NCBI GenBank assembly: GCA_029960045.1
Contig: JASCOV010000001.1
Span: 496,001 to 560,000, forward strand
DNA length: 64,000 nt
Direction: 5' to 3'
DNA from: Flavobacteriaceae bacterium PS02293
GTDB lineage: Bacteria; Bacteroidota; Bacteroidia; Flavobacteriales; Weeksellaceae
Below are positions 8,007-15,933 of this stretch, in pieces (the first letter of the stretch is position 1; each line of letters starts with the position of its first letter). The notes under the pieces are model-generated. The model was not told the DNA's origin. It ran no database searches and saw only the letters and a list, made by a program, of their open reading frames with translations. The translations under genes and the position numbers were made by a program.

Positions 8007-8831
8007 ATGAACCCCGGTCAAACCCAAACTCTTATCATCGCGGAGCAAATCTCTTCTGGATATATTCTTAAAGACGAATTAGGCGAAAAAGCATTCATCC
8101 AAAAAGTTTTTGCTGACGAATCTTGGGAAATTGGAGGCGAAGTAGAAGTTTTTGTTTATCAAGACGATGGAAATTTAAAAGCAACCACAGAAAAAGCAAA
8201 TGCAGAAGTTGGACAATTTGCTGTCATGACTTGCGTGCAAAGCTTACCAACTGGAGCTTTTATGGATTGGGGAATTATTAAAGATCTTTTCATTCCATAC
8301 AAACAGCAGAAATCCAAAATTCTGGAAGGAAAACGTTATATCGTCTATGTATATACCGATGACGCAACTGGTTTGACCACAGGAACTACTAAATTCAAGC
8401 GTAATCCGCAATATGAAGATCTATCTTTGAGACAAGGTGATAAAGTAGATTTGATTATGATGAATGAATCTGAACTGGGATGGAATGTTGTTATTAATAA
8501 AGAATACATCGGACTTATCTATACGACAGATGTTTTCAAAAAATTATATCCGCTTTCAGAAGAATCTGGCTACATCAAAACTATCCGTGAAGATGGGAAA
8601 ATAGATGTTACACTTCAGCCTCAAGGTTTCGAAAACGTGGACGAATTCAAGCAAAAAATCATCGATAAACTTAACGATAATTACGGTTTACTCTACCTTT
8701 CTGACAAATCTACTCCGGACGAGATCAAAGACGAATTACAGATGAGTAAGAAAAATTTCAAAAAAGCCATTGGAAGCCTTTATAAAGATAAGGTAATCGA
8801 GATTACTGATGACAGAATCAAATTAGTCTGA
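8007..8831 (+). CDS. S1-like RNA-binding protein, CvfB family
   Basis: The 274-residue protein has the CvfB/YitL layout: several tandem S1-like beta-barrel domains and a C-terminal winged helix. The second barrel opens with GAFMDWGIIKDLFIPYKQQ, the third has GWNVVINKEYIGLIY, and the winged helix is near residues 222-274 (LLYLSDKSTPDEIKDELQMSKKNFKKAIGSLYKDKVI). In Gram-positive bacteria CvfB binds RNA and affects virulence gene expression; its role in Bacteroidota is unknown. A cytoplasmic location is expected. The family call is strong. Confidence 0.88.
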   Translation: MNPGQTQTLIIAEQISSGYILKDELGEKAFIQKVFADESWEIGGEVEVFVYQDDGNLKATTEKANAEVGQFAVMTCVQSLPTGAFMDWGIIKDLFIPYKQQKSKILEGKRYIVYVYTDDATGLTTGTTKFKRNPQYEDLSLRQGDKVDLIMMNESELGWNVVINKEYIGLIYTTDVFKKLYPLSEESGYIKTIREDGKIDVTLQPQGFENVDEFKQKIIDKLNDNYGLLYLSDKSTPDEIKDELQMSKKNFKKAIGSLYKDKVIEITDDRIKLV

Positions 8832-8923
8832 TTTTGATTTATGTTTATTATCAAGTTTAAAAAACTTAATGATAAATTGCCTTTACTTGGAATCGTTTTT
8901 GATTTGAAAAAGGAAATTCTCCA

Positions 8924-9826
8924 ATGAAAAAGATTCTTATCAGTGGTGCAAGTGGGCTTGTTGGCAAAAAGCTTTCCAGAAAATTATACGAAAGAGGTTA
9001 TCAGGTAGAAATTCTTGTTCGTTCAAAATCGGAAAAATCTGGTTTCAAATCCTACATTTGGAATTATGAAAATGGTTTTTTGGAAGAAGGAGCATTAGAC
9101 AATACTTATATCTTCATTCATCTTGCAGGTGCACCTATCAGCAAACGCTGGACAGAATCTTACAAAAAAGAAGTTTACAATAGCCGTATCAATTCTGCAC
9201 AATTCATCTATGATCAGATGAAGAAACAAAATATCCATCCAGAAGCTATGATTTCATCATCTGCAGTCGGGATCTATGGACAAATAACTTCCCAACAAAT
9301 CTTTTCTGAAAACGATCCGCCAGCTGAAGACTTTTTAGGAAATGTCTGTGCAGATTGGGAACTGAAGGCCTTACAATTTGAAAAATTAGGAAGTAGAGTA
9401 GTAAGAATCAGAACTTCTACTGTATTATCTGAAAAAGGCGGTGCTCTGGAAGTCCTTAAAAAACCAATCGAATTAAATTTCGGCGCAGCGTTAGGAAGTG
9501 GAGATCAATATTTCCCCTGGATTCATATCGATGATTTGGTAAATATTTATTTGAAATCAGTAGAAGATGTCTCTATGAATGGAGCTTACAACGCTGTTGC
9601 TCCCGATTTTGTAAACAATAGAGAACTTACAAAAAAAATAGCTTCCCATCTTCATAAGAAAATCTGGTTACCCAATATCCCGAAATTTATCATTAAAACC
9701 GCTTTAGGCGAAATGTCTGTTTTAGCATTAGAAGGAAGCCGGATTTCTTCAAATAAAATCGAACATTCTGGTTTCAAATTCAAATACAACAGTTTGGATA
9801 AAGCTTTAACTGATGTGATTAATTAA
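8924..9826 (+). CDS. TIGR01777-family NAD(P)-dependent epimerase
   Basis: The 300-residue protein begins with a Rossmann dinucleotide motif (ILISGASGLVGKKLSRKL) and has the family signatures HLAGAPISKRWTESYKKEVYNSRI, SSSAVGIYG, WELKAL, RTSTVLSEKGGAL, YFPWIHIDDLV and the C-terminal PKFIIKTALGEMSVL block. These are extended short-chain dehydrogenases related to YfcH of E. coli and plant chloroplast SulA-like proteins. The substrate is unknown; a sugar-nucleotide or related metabolite is usually assumed. It follows the CvfB-like gene after 92 bases and may share its transcript. Confidence 0.88.
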   Translation: MKKILISGASGLVGKKLSRKLYERGYQVEILVRSKSEKSGFKSYIWNYENGFLEEGALDNTYIFIHLAGAPISKRWTESYKKEVYNSRINSAQFIYDQMKKQNIHPEAMISSSAVGIYGQITSQQIFSENDPPAEDFLGNVCADWELKALQFEKLGSRVVRIRTSTVLSEKGGALEVLKKPIELNFGAALGSGDQYFPWIHIDDLVNIYLKSVEDVSMNGAYNAVAPDFVNNRELTKKIASHLHKKIWLPNIPKFIIKTALGEMSVLALEGSRISSNKIEHSGFKFKYNSLDKALTDVIN

Positions 9827-9848
9827 TTTCATCTTGATATATAATTAG

Positions 9849-9856
9849 TAATTTTG
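9849..9856 (+). promoter_or_regulatory. Putative promoter box for the two membrane-protein genes
   Basis: TAATTTTG matches the -7 consensus exactly and lies 20 bases before the ATG at 9877. No -33 TTG at ideal spacing. Confidence 0.35.
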
Positions 9857-9876
9857 AAATTAAACTAATTGAATCG

Positions 9877-10464
9877 ATGAAATATAAAACAACTTTAAAG
9901 AGCTTAGTATCATTAAGCTTTCTACTTTTCTTTCTCCCCTTTTTGAAAACATGTAATGGTGTTGACAAAGTAGAGACAATAGAAACTATCGCTGTTGATA
10001 CTACAAATGTTGCTGTAAAAGAGGTAGATAACGCTTTAGAGTTAAAAACTAAATATGAACAATTATCAGTACAAGAAAATAATGAAAGGAAATTAAGTAA
10101 CGTGGAATCTGAAGATTCTTCAGTATTTAGTTTTTATGGTCTTTTAATAAATACTTTTGGCAACGGTGAATTTGATAAAAATCTATTGCTAGACAAAACT
10201 TTTTATCCAATATTGGGATATTTATTAGTTTTGATATCAACAATAATAATGTTGGGTTTCTCATTTTTCAATAATATAAAAGCAACGAAATTTTTATCTT
10301 TAATTAATTTAATTTTGTTGTCAATTTCTGCTATTTTACTCTATTTTTGTGGAGTTTTGGAATCGATAAATCAAATTAAAATTGGTTATTACTTAATCTT
10401 TATTAATTTTATTTTAATTATTATAGTTTCTAGAAAAGTTTTGAAGGGAAGTCAAACAGTTTAA
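9877..10464 (+). CDS. Membrane protein of unknown function
   Basis: The 195-residue protein has an N-terminal hydrophobic segment (LVSLSFLLFFLPFL) followed by KTCNG, a polar acidic region of about 85 residues, and three closely packed hydrophobic helices from about residue 108 to the end. A polar loop outside the membrane between the first helix and the last three is the simplest topology. I recognise no family. It stops nine bases before the next gene, which is also a small membrane protein, so they are probably one operon. Confidence 0.65.
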   Translation: MKYKTTLKSLVSLSFLLFFLPFLKTCNGVDKVETIETIAVDTTNVAVKEVDNALELKTKYEQLSVQENNERKLSNVESEDSSVFSFYGLLINTFGNGEFDKNLLLDKTFYPILGYLLVLISTIIMLGFSFFNNIKATKFLSLINLILLSISAILLYFCGVLESINQIKIGYYLIFINFILIIIVSRKVLKGSQTV

Positions 10465-10473
10465 AAAAAATCA

Positions 10474-11019
10474 ATGAAGCTTACAGAAGAAAATCAAAAA
10501 AAAGTTACAGTATTAGAAAAAATAGCCAACGGAATTATCTGGTGGGTAGGTTCTATTCCGTCGCTTATTTTTCATACGGTTTTCTTTATCGTCTGTTTTG
10601 CGTTACCAATTTTTCATATTGTGGAATTCGAACATATGTTGTTGGTTCTTACAACGGTTGTTTCTTTGGAAGCAATTTATCTGGCAATTTTTATTCAAAT
10701 GTCGGTCAATAAAAGTACAGAGCATATCGAGGATCTGAAGGAAGATGTAAACGAGATCCAGGAAGACATTGATGAGATCCAGGAAGATATTGAGGAAATC
10801 CAGGAAGACGTAGAAGAGATCCAAGAAGATATTGATGAGATCCAGGAAGATGTGGAAGAAATCAACGAAGATGACGACGAAGATGACCACAGTGAACGCG
10901 CCAGAACCGTAATGTTGAAAAGCAAAGTTTCCAATAACAAAAATGACATCAAAAACCTGAAAGATAAGATCAAAGAACTTGAAGGTTTGATTGAAAGCCT
11001 TAAAAAAGAAGATTTATAA
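10474..11019 (+). CDS. DUF1003-like membrane protein with heptad coiled coil
   Basis: The 181-residue protein has two membrane helices (about 22-48 and 55-76) ending in SLEAIYLAIFIQMSVNKS, which resembles the end of DUF1003 domains (usually ..ILMSQNR..). An acidic coiled coil follows: five copies of the heptad EIQED(I/V)(D/E) at residues 94-128, an aspartate-rich stretch, then a second helical segment (NKNDIKNLKDKIKELEGLIESLKK). The regular heptads imply oligomers on the cytoplasmic side. Its last six bases overlap the convergent monooxygenase gene. Function unknown. Confidence 0.72.
   Translation: MKLTEENQKKVTVLEKIANGIIWWVGSIPSLIFHTVFFIVCFALPIFHIVEFEHMLLVLTTVVSLEAIYLAIFIQMSVNKSTEHIEDLKEDVNEIQEDIDEIQEDIEEIQEDVEEIQEDIDEIQEDVEEINEDDDEDDHSERARTVMLKSKVSNNKNDIKNLKDKIKELEGLIESLKKEDL
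10753..10857 (+). repeat. 21-bp tandem repeat, five units, in frame
   Basis: Five consecutive 21-base units close to GAGATCCAGGAAGACATTGA(T) encode the heptads at residues 94-128. Because 21 is divisible by three, a change of copy number would keep the frame and change coiled-coil length by whole heptads. The units differ at a few third positions, so the array is not freshly duplicated. Confidence 0.85.
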
Positions 11020-12126
11020 TTCCAATTTCAGAATCTTCTCCATCTGTTTCTGATTAACACTTTCCGGCATATTCCTAAAAACAAAATTCCGAAGTCCAGT
11101 CAAGTTTTCCCATTGCGCCACTTTCCCAAGCATCCAACTGGTTTTCACAATGTGATTGACTTTTGATTTTCTGATTTTTTCAAATTGATGAAAAACTTGA
11201 TTCCAGTCTTTCTCATTTTCTAATAACTTTCCGATGATGTAAGCGTCTTCAACCGCTTGGCAACCGCCTTGTCCCATATTTGGCGTTGTGGCGTGAGCAG
11301 AATCTCCAATCAAACAAAGGTTTTCTGCAGTCCATTTTCGCATCGGTTTTAGGTCGATGATGTCATTCAGAATGATATTTTCTTTTGATGTTTTGTCAAT
11401 CATTTTCAAAACATCGGGATGAAATTCTTTGAATGTTTCTATTAAATCAATATCTTTTGAATAGAATTTCTCATTCACCAAAGCATACCAATACAACGTA
11501 TTTTCCTTGATCTTCACGAAACCGAAACGTTTTCCTTTTCCCCATATTTCGTAGGCGTTGTGGCTGTATTTTTCTGGAATTTCTGTTTTTAGTATTCCGC
11601 GCCAGCATTTTTGTTTAGCTTCCCGGATTTGTCCGGATTTAAAAATTTGATTTCGAACCAAAGATTTCACACCATCGGCTCCGAAGATGATTTCGCTTTC
11701 TATTTCTGTTTTGTCTTCAAATGTCAAATGATAATTTTCTTTCTTCTCAATTTTTTCAAGACGTTTATTGAGAATGATATTATCTGAAATATTCTCGCTT
11801 AATACTTTTTGAAGTTCCGCTCTGTGAATGGCGATATTGCAAACATTATATTTGCTTTCTAGTTGAAGAACGTCGGTTTTTGAAATGGTTTTCAGATTTT
11901 TATCAGTGATAATTAATGCATGCATTTTTGTTCCCGCATTTTCAGTCTTTTCTTTCAAACCGAGTTTATCGAAGATCTGCATTGCATTTCCAGCCATTGC
12001 GATTCCTGCTCCAACGGGTTTTATTTCCGGCGCACCTTCATAGATTTTGAAATCGATGTTGTGTTGCTTAAGAACATTTCCCAAAGTTAAACCGCCAATT
12101 CCGCCACCGATGATTGAGATGTTCAT
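11014..12126 (-). CDS. FAD-dependent monooxygenase
   Basis: The 370-residue protein is a class A flavoprotein hydroxylase. Motifs are GGGIGGLTLGNVL near the N-terminus (FAD ADP-binding GxGxxG), the FGADGVKSLVR DG motif near residue 150, and LIGDSAHATTPNMGQGG (GD motif) near residue 272. The family inserts one oxygen atom into aromatic or similar rings using NAD(P)H; salicylate hydroxylase and TetX-type enzymes are relatives. The substrate cannot be told. It begins two bases after the lipoprotein gene upstream on the same strand, so those two may be co-transcribed. Confidence 0.88.
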   Translation of the reverse strand: MNISIIGGGIGGLTLGNVLKQHNIDFKIYEGAPEIKPVGAGIAMAGNAMQIFDKLGLKEKTENAGTKMHALIITDKNLKTISKTDVLQLESKYNVCNIAIHRAELQKVLSENISDNIILNKRLEKIEKKENYHLTFEDKTEIESEIIFGADGVKSLVRNQIFKSGQIREAKQKCWRGILKTEIPEKYSHNAYEIWGKGKRFGFVKIKENTLYWYALVNEKFYSKDIDLIETFKEFHPDVLKMIDKTSKENIILNDIIDLKPMRKWTAENLCLIGDSAHATTPNMGQGGCQAVEDAYIIGKLLENEKDWNQVFHQFEKIRKSKVNHIVKTSWMLGKVAQWENLTGLRNFVFRNMPESVNQKQMEKILKLEL

Positions 12127-12127
12127 A

Positions 12128-12718
12128 TTATTTCATATTTTTCAATTGGTTCAGCAATTGATTCTGTTTATTAATAAACTGAGTTAGACTATCAGTTTTC
12201 AGAGGATGAGCTTTCTGATATTTTTCAATTTCAGGAATTGTTCTTCTGATTTTTAAAGCCTGATAAAAACTAAAAATTCTATTGTTATTAAGTCTGACTT
12301 GTTTTTTAAGTTCCTCGAGTTTATTTTTATTTACATTAAACTTGTCTGAACTATTTTCTACAAGTCCGAGAATTTGTTTTCTCAAAATAGAATCTTGAAT
12401 TGATTTTGCACTATTCGTAGCTAGTAAGTAGTAATCATCTGAATTACTGACAACATCACTATTAATATTCTTTATTATTTTACCATCATTTTGTATTGAA
12501 TTAACTTTTTCATCAAGTTTTTGAAGCTCAGCATCATTCTTTAGTAATTCCGAATAGATTCCATTTAAAATATCCTGGCTTTTGCTCATCCTTTTTATAG
12601 GAAAACTGGATTCTGTATTTTCTGCAGCCTTTTCAACAATTTCATTCTTGTCAGAATTATTTTCTTTGCAAGAATAAAACGCCAAAGTTATAGAAATGAA
12701 TAAGAAAGTTTTTTTCAT
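12128..12718 (-). CDS. Helical lipoprotein of unknown function
   Basis: I chose the ATG at 12718 (MKKTFLFISITLAFYSCKEN), which places a normal signal peptide and lipobox (AFYSC, Cys about 17) at the front; an ATG 21 bases upstream would add seven residues. The mature chain of about 180 residues is polar and largely helical, with many K, N and Q residues (LKNDAELQKLDEKVNSIQND, KLEELKKQVRLNNNR), suggesting coiled coil. No domain recognised. A TTG-N19-TAACTTTG promoter lies just upstream. Confidence 0.65.
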   Translation of the reverse strand: MKKTFLFISITLAFYSCKENNSDKNEIVEKAAENTESSFPIKRMSKSQDILNGIYSELLKNDAELQKLDEKVNSIQNDGKIIKNINSDVVSNSDDYYLLATNSAKSIQDSILRKQILGLVENSSDKFNVNKNKLEELKKQVRLNNNRIFSFYQALKIRRTIPEIEKYQKAHPLKTDSLTQFINKQNQLLNQLKNMK

Positions 12719-12736
12719 AGTTAATAACGTTTTTAA

Positions 12737-12766
12737 CAAAGTTAATTATTAAAACAAAAAAAGCAA
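12737..12766 (-). promoter_or_regulatory. Putative promoter of the helical lipoprotein
   Basis: On the minus strand a TTG (12764-12766), a 19-base spacer and TAACTTTG (12737-12744) match the Bacteroidota promoter. It overlaps the rpoD terminator, so the lipoprotein gene seems to be transcribed separately from rpoD. Confidence 0.5.
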
Positions 12767-12784
12767 GACCAAAAAGTCTTGCTT
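12752..12784 (-). terminator. rpoD terminator
   Basis: A perfect 9-bp stem (AAGCAAGAC at 12761-12769 with GTCTTGCTT at 12776-12784), a 6-base loop and, on the minus strand, a run of seven T. It lies 25 bases past the rpoD stop. Confidence 0.85.
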
Positions 12785-12808
12785 AATTACATTCCGAAAA
12801 AGGAATTT

Positions 12809-13675
12809 TTATTTTCCAAGGTAAGATTTCAAGATCTTACTTCTTGTGTTGTGTTTCAATCTTTTGATCGCTTTTTCTTTGATCTGACGAACTCTTTCTC
12901 TCGTAAGGTCAAAAGTTTCACCAATTTCTTCAAGCGTCATTGGATGTTTTCCGTTCAATCCGAAATATAATCTTACCAAGTCAGCTTCTCTCGGAGTCAA
13001 AGTTTGAAGCGCTCTTTCAATCTCGATTTGAAGAGATTCAAGCATCAAATCCTTGTCTGGACTTGGAGATTCTCCCGAACGCAAAACGTCATAAAGGTTA
13101 GAATCTTCACCTTCCACAAGCGGCGCATCCATAGATAGGTGGCGACCACTGTTCTTCATAGATTCCTTGATGTCTTCCTCGCTCATATCCAGAACTTCCG
13201 CCAATTCTTCCGGAGAAGGTGGTCTTTCGTTCTCTTGCTCAAGGTGAGCGTAAGCTTTGTTGATCTTGTTGATAGATCCAATCTTATTCAATGGCAATCT
13301 CACAATTCTCGATTGCTCGGCCAAAGCCTGCAAAATCGACTGACGAATCCACCAAACAGCGTAGGAGATAAATTTGAAACCTCTCGTCTCATCATATCTT
13401 TTCGCCGCTTTCATTAGACCAAGATTTCCTTCGTTGATCAGATCGGGAAGAGAAAGTCCCTGATTCTGATACTGCTTGGAAACGGAAACCACGAAACGTA
13501 AGTTAGCTTTGATCAATTTTTCCAAGGCCGCTCTGTCACCAGCGCGGATTCTTTGTGCTAAATCTACCTCTTCATCGGCAGTGATCAATTCCACTTTCCC
13601 GATTTCTTGCAGATACTTGTCTAGTGATGCGGTTTCCCTGTTGGTAACCTGTTTTGTAATTTTTAATTGTCTCAT
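12809..13675 (-). CDS. rpoD: RNA polymerase primary sigma factor RpoD
   Basis: At 288 residues this is the short primary sigma factor of Bacteroidota, without region 1.1 or the long non-conserved insert. Region 1.2 starts near [23 protein letters not shown], region 2 has [26 protein letters not shown] and [19 protein letters not shown] (2.3-2.4), region 3 follows, and region 4.2 is [29 protein letters not shown]. It should direct transcription from the TTG/TAnnTTTG promoters seen in this window. It has its own strong terminator and a long 617-bp gap upstream. Confidence 0.97.
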   Translation of the reverse strand: MRQLKITKQVTNRETASLDKYLQEIGKVELITADEEVDLAQRIRAGDRAALEKLIKANLRFVVSVSKQYQNQGLSLPDLINEGNLGLMKAAKRYDETRGFKFISYAVWWIRQSILQALAEQSRIVRLPLNKIGSINKINKAYAHLEQENERPPSPEELAEVLDMSEEDIKESMKNSGRHLSMDAPLVEGEDSNLYDVLRSGESPSPDKDLMLESLQIEIERALQTLTPREADLVRLYFGLNGKHPMTLEEIGETFDLTRERVRQIKEKAIKRLKHNTRSKILKSYLGK

Positions 13676-13996
13676 ATAAAAACCTCATTCTTTAGGTTGC
13701 AATATATTATACGATCAGAAACCCCAAAAGGTTACAAATATTTTATTTTCATCAGATTAAACTCCAATTTTAACGCTTTTTAAAACAGATTAAGATAATT
13801 TGGGCAGCTATTTCCGTCTTCCACTCCCAAACCTAACGAAGTGGTTCGACGTAGTCAATCTTTTTTGCAGACGATTTTCATTTCAATAGAATCCGAGTCC
13901 AAGCAAAAAAGGATTTCCGCTCAAGCCGGGCTGCAGATTCAGTATAAAAACAAAAGTCGACATATTAATATTGTTTTTGTCATTCTATTAAAAACA

Positions 13997-14073
13997 CTTC
14001 GACTCCGCTCAGTGTGACAACTCTAATAACGAATTTCAAATTGTCACACGTGTCAGTCTGAGCGGAGTCGAAG
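13997..14073. repeat. Interrupted inverted repeat, 24-bp arms
   Basis: The left arm (13997-14020) is CTTCGACTCCGCTCAGTGTG then ACAA. Its reverse complement recurs at 14041-14073 but is split by nine extra bases (GTGTCAGTC) after TTGTCACAC. Outside those nine bases all 24 positions pair, and the arms are 20 bases apart. The G+C content is high for this genome. The motif resembles REP/BIME-type intergenic elements; only this pair is in the window. Confidence 0.65.
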
Positions 14074-14280
14074 ACTTATGAAGTTTAAAGAAAACTAAAT
14101 TGAACTTTTTTATCATTAGTTGACTCTCAAGTGACTTAAGTGTTCAAAAAGAAATCTGCAAAATTGCCAAATCTGCGAGAGTTCCAATTATTACTTAAAT
14201 AAAAATCTACATTTCTCTGTAAATCAATTATTCTTAACAAAAATTAAGTATTCAAAATTCTCTGTATCGATTCTAATTGT

Positions 14281-14288
14281 TATTTTTG
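14281..14288 (+). promoter_or_regulatory. Putative gldD promoter box
   Basis: TATTTTTG, exact consensus, with the gldD ATG starting five bases after its last G. If the box is used, transcription would start about at the ATG. No -33 TTG at normal spacing. Confidence 0.45.
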
Positions 14289-14292
14289 CCGA

Positions 14293-14853
14293 ATGTTTAA
14301 AAATCTGATCAGAGTTTTCATCGGCTTATCACTTTTCTCCTGCGCCAAAGAACCGGTTCCAAAACCGAAAGGAGATCTGCGTCTGGAATATCCAGCCCCG
14401 AAATACCTGAGCTTTTCTGCACCTTGCGATTACTCATTTGACTACTCAGATTTTGCAAAGATCAAAGATGCAAAACAAGCCTGTTGGTATAACCTGTCTT
14501 ATCCTGGGATGAAGGCCAACGTTTTTATAACCTATTTCCCAATCAAGAATGATTTCCAGCTTCACGTAAAAGAAGCGGAAAAAATGGTTTACGAACATAC
14601 AATCAAGGCAAGCGCAATTGACACAAAATCATTCTCGTATCCGGAGAAAAATGTTTACGGAAATTTCTACGAACTGAAAGGACAAACCGCTTCAAACATT
14701 CAGTTTTATGTGACAGATAGCACGAGACATTTTGTAACCGGAAATTTATATTTCAACTCACGTCCGCGTCCGGATTCTTTGGCGCCGGCTGTGGATTATA
14801 TTAAAAGAGACCTTTTGCATTTGATAGATTCTTTTGAATGGAAAGGGAAATAA
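14293..14853 (+). CDS. gldD: Gliding motility lipoprotein GldD
   Basis: The 186-residue protein has a signal peptide with lipobox (SLFSC, Cys17) and the family's PKPKGDLRLEYPAPKY opening, followed by CDYSFDYSDFAKI, CWYNLSYP and the C-terminal SRPRPDSLAPAVDYIKRDLLHLIDSF block. GldD is a membrane-associated lipoprotein needed for gliding and type IX secretion in flavobacteria; its exact role is unresolved. GldE, its usual neighbour, is not in this window. Upstream lies the repeat-containing gap and then rpoD. Confidence 0.92.
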   Translation: MFKNLIRVFIGLSLFSCAKEPVPKPKGDLRLEYPAPKYLSFSAPCDYSFDYSDFAKIKDAKQACWYNLSYPGMKANVFITYFPIKNDFQLHVKEAEKMVYEHTIKASAIDTKSFSYPEKNVYGNFYELKGQTASNIQFYVTDSTRHFVTGNLYFNSRPRPDSLAPAVDYIKRDLLHLIDSFEWKGK

Positions 14854-14959
14854 GAAACAAGAATAAAGGCAAAAGATAACAAGAATAAAGAATAAAAAAT
14901 AACAATATATATATAGGTGATTAGCAAAAAGCCAATTGCCATAAGCAAAAACTTAAATT

Positions 14960-15880
14960 ATGAAATTACTAGCAGTAGGAACTGTAGCATTTGATGCCAT
15001 CGAAACACCTTTTGGAAAAACAGATAAAATTCTTGGTGGTGCGGCCACATATATTGGATTAGCAGCAGCTTCTTTGGATACAGACGTAAGTTTGGTTTCC
15101 GTGATCGGCGGCGATTTTCCACAGGAATATCTTGATATGATGACTTCAAAAAACATCAATGTTGATGGCGTAGAAATGGTGAAAGACGGGAAAACTTTTT
15201 TCTGGAGTGGAAAATATCACAATGATCTTAACACAAGAGATACTTTGGTTACAGAGCTCAACGTTTTGGCAGATTTTGACCCGAAAGTTCCTGAGCATTC
15301 TTCGGAAGCTGAAGTTCTTTTGTTAGGAAATCTAGATCCTGTAGTTCAGCTTTCAGTTTTGGAAAGAATGAAAACTCAGCCAAAATTGGTCATCCTTGAC
15401 ACAATGAATTTCTGGATGGACATCGCTTGGGACAACTTGATGAAAGTAATTGCTAAAACAGACGTTATTACTATTAATGATGAAGAAGCAAGACAACTTT
15501 CCGGAGAATATTCTTTGGTAAAAGCAGCTAAGAAAATCCACACATTAGGACCAAAATATGTGATTATCAAAAAAGGAGAACACGGCGCCTTGCTTTTCCA
15601 CGACGGAAAAATCTTTGCAATTCCTGCTTTACCTTTGGAAGAAGTGTTTGATCCAACCGGAGCTGGAGATACTTTTGCGGGAGGTTTTGCTTCTTATCTT
15701 ACAAAGAAAGGCGATTTCAGTTTTGAAAGTATGAAAACTGCGATCATCGTTGGAAGTGCAATGGCTTCTTTCACAGTTGAGAAATTCGGGACAGAAAGAA
15801 TCGAAAATGTAACTAAAGAAGAATTGAGCGACAGAATCAATCAGTTCAAAGAATTGACATCTTTCGAATCTGTAATCTAG
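14960..15880 (+). CDS. PfkB-family carbohydrate/nucleoside kinase
   Basis: The 306-residue protein has both PfkB signatures: a glycine-rich N-terminal region (KILGGAATYIGLAAASL, with GGDFPQEYL) and the catalytic anion-hole motif DPTGAGDTFAGGFASY near residue 233, whose aspartate is the catalytic base. It also has TINDEEARQLSG. The family phosphorylates sugars, nucleosides and similar alcohols with ATP; sequence alone does not give the substrate. It sits between gldD and two SurA-type genes. The upstream gap is A-rich and low in complexity. Confidence 0.9.
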   Translation: MKLLAVGTVAFDAIETPFGKTDKILGGAATYIGLAAASLDTDVSLVSVIGGDFPQEYLDMMTSKNINVDGVEMVKDGKTFFWSGKYHNDLNTRDTLVTELNVLADFDPKVPEHSSEAEVLLLGNLDPVVQLSVLERMKTQPKLVILDTMNFWMDIAWDNLMKVIAKTDVITINDEEARQLSGEYSLVKAAKKIHTLGPKYVIIKKGEHGALLFHDGKIFAIPALPLEEVFDPTGAGDTFAGGFASYLTKKGDFSFESMKTAIIVGSAMASFTVEKFGTERIENVTKEELSDRINQFKELTSFESVI

Positions 15881-15933
15881 ATTTTAACCTTACACAAATT
15901 TATCACTCAAAAGGGTGTTACAAAATATAATAA

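Larger units (their letters stand above)
13676..14292. other. 617-bp intergenic region between rpoD and gldD
   Basis: No reading frame here looks coding and no known RNA is recognised. It contains rpoD's upstream region (AT-rich, TATTATACG near 13705), a stretch of higher G+C around 13800-13960 that looks like degraded or foreign sequence, a long interrupted inverted repeat at 13997-14073, and the gldD promoter box at its right end. Confidence 0.6.

Noticed and set aside
10603..10973. Long frames on the minus strand under the coiled-coil gene
   Set aside because: They are antisense readings of the 21-bp repeat (Ser/Ile/Phe-rich), without start context or homology-like pattern.
13780..13990. 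Higher-G+C stretch in the rpoD-gldD gap as a small gene or RNA
   Set aside because: All frames are broken by stops, and I recognise no tRNA, tmRNA, 6S or RNase P features.
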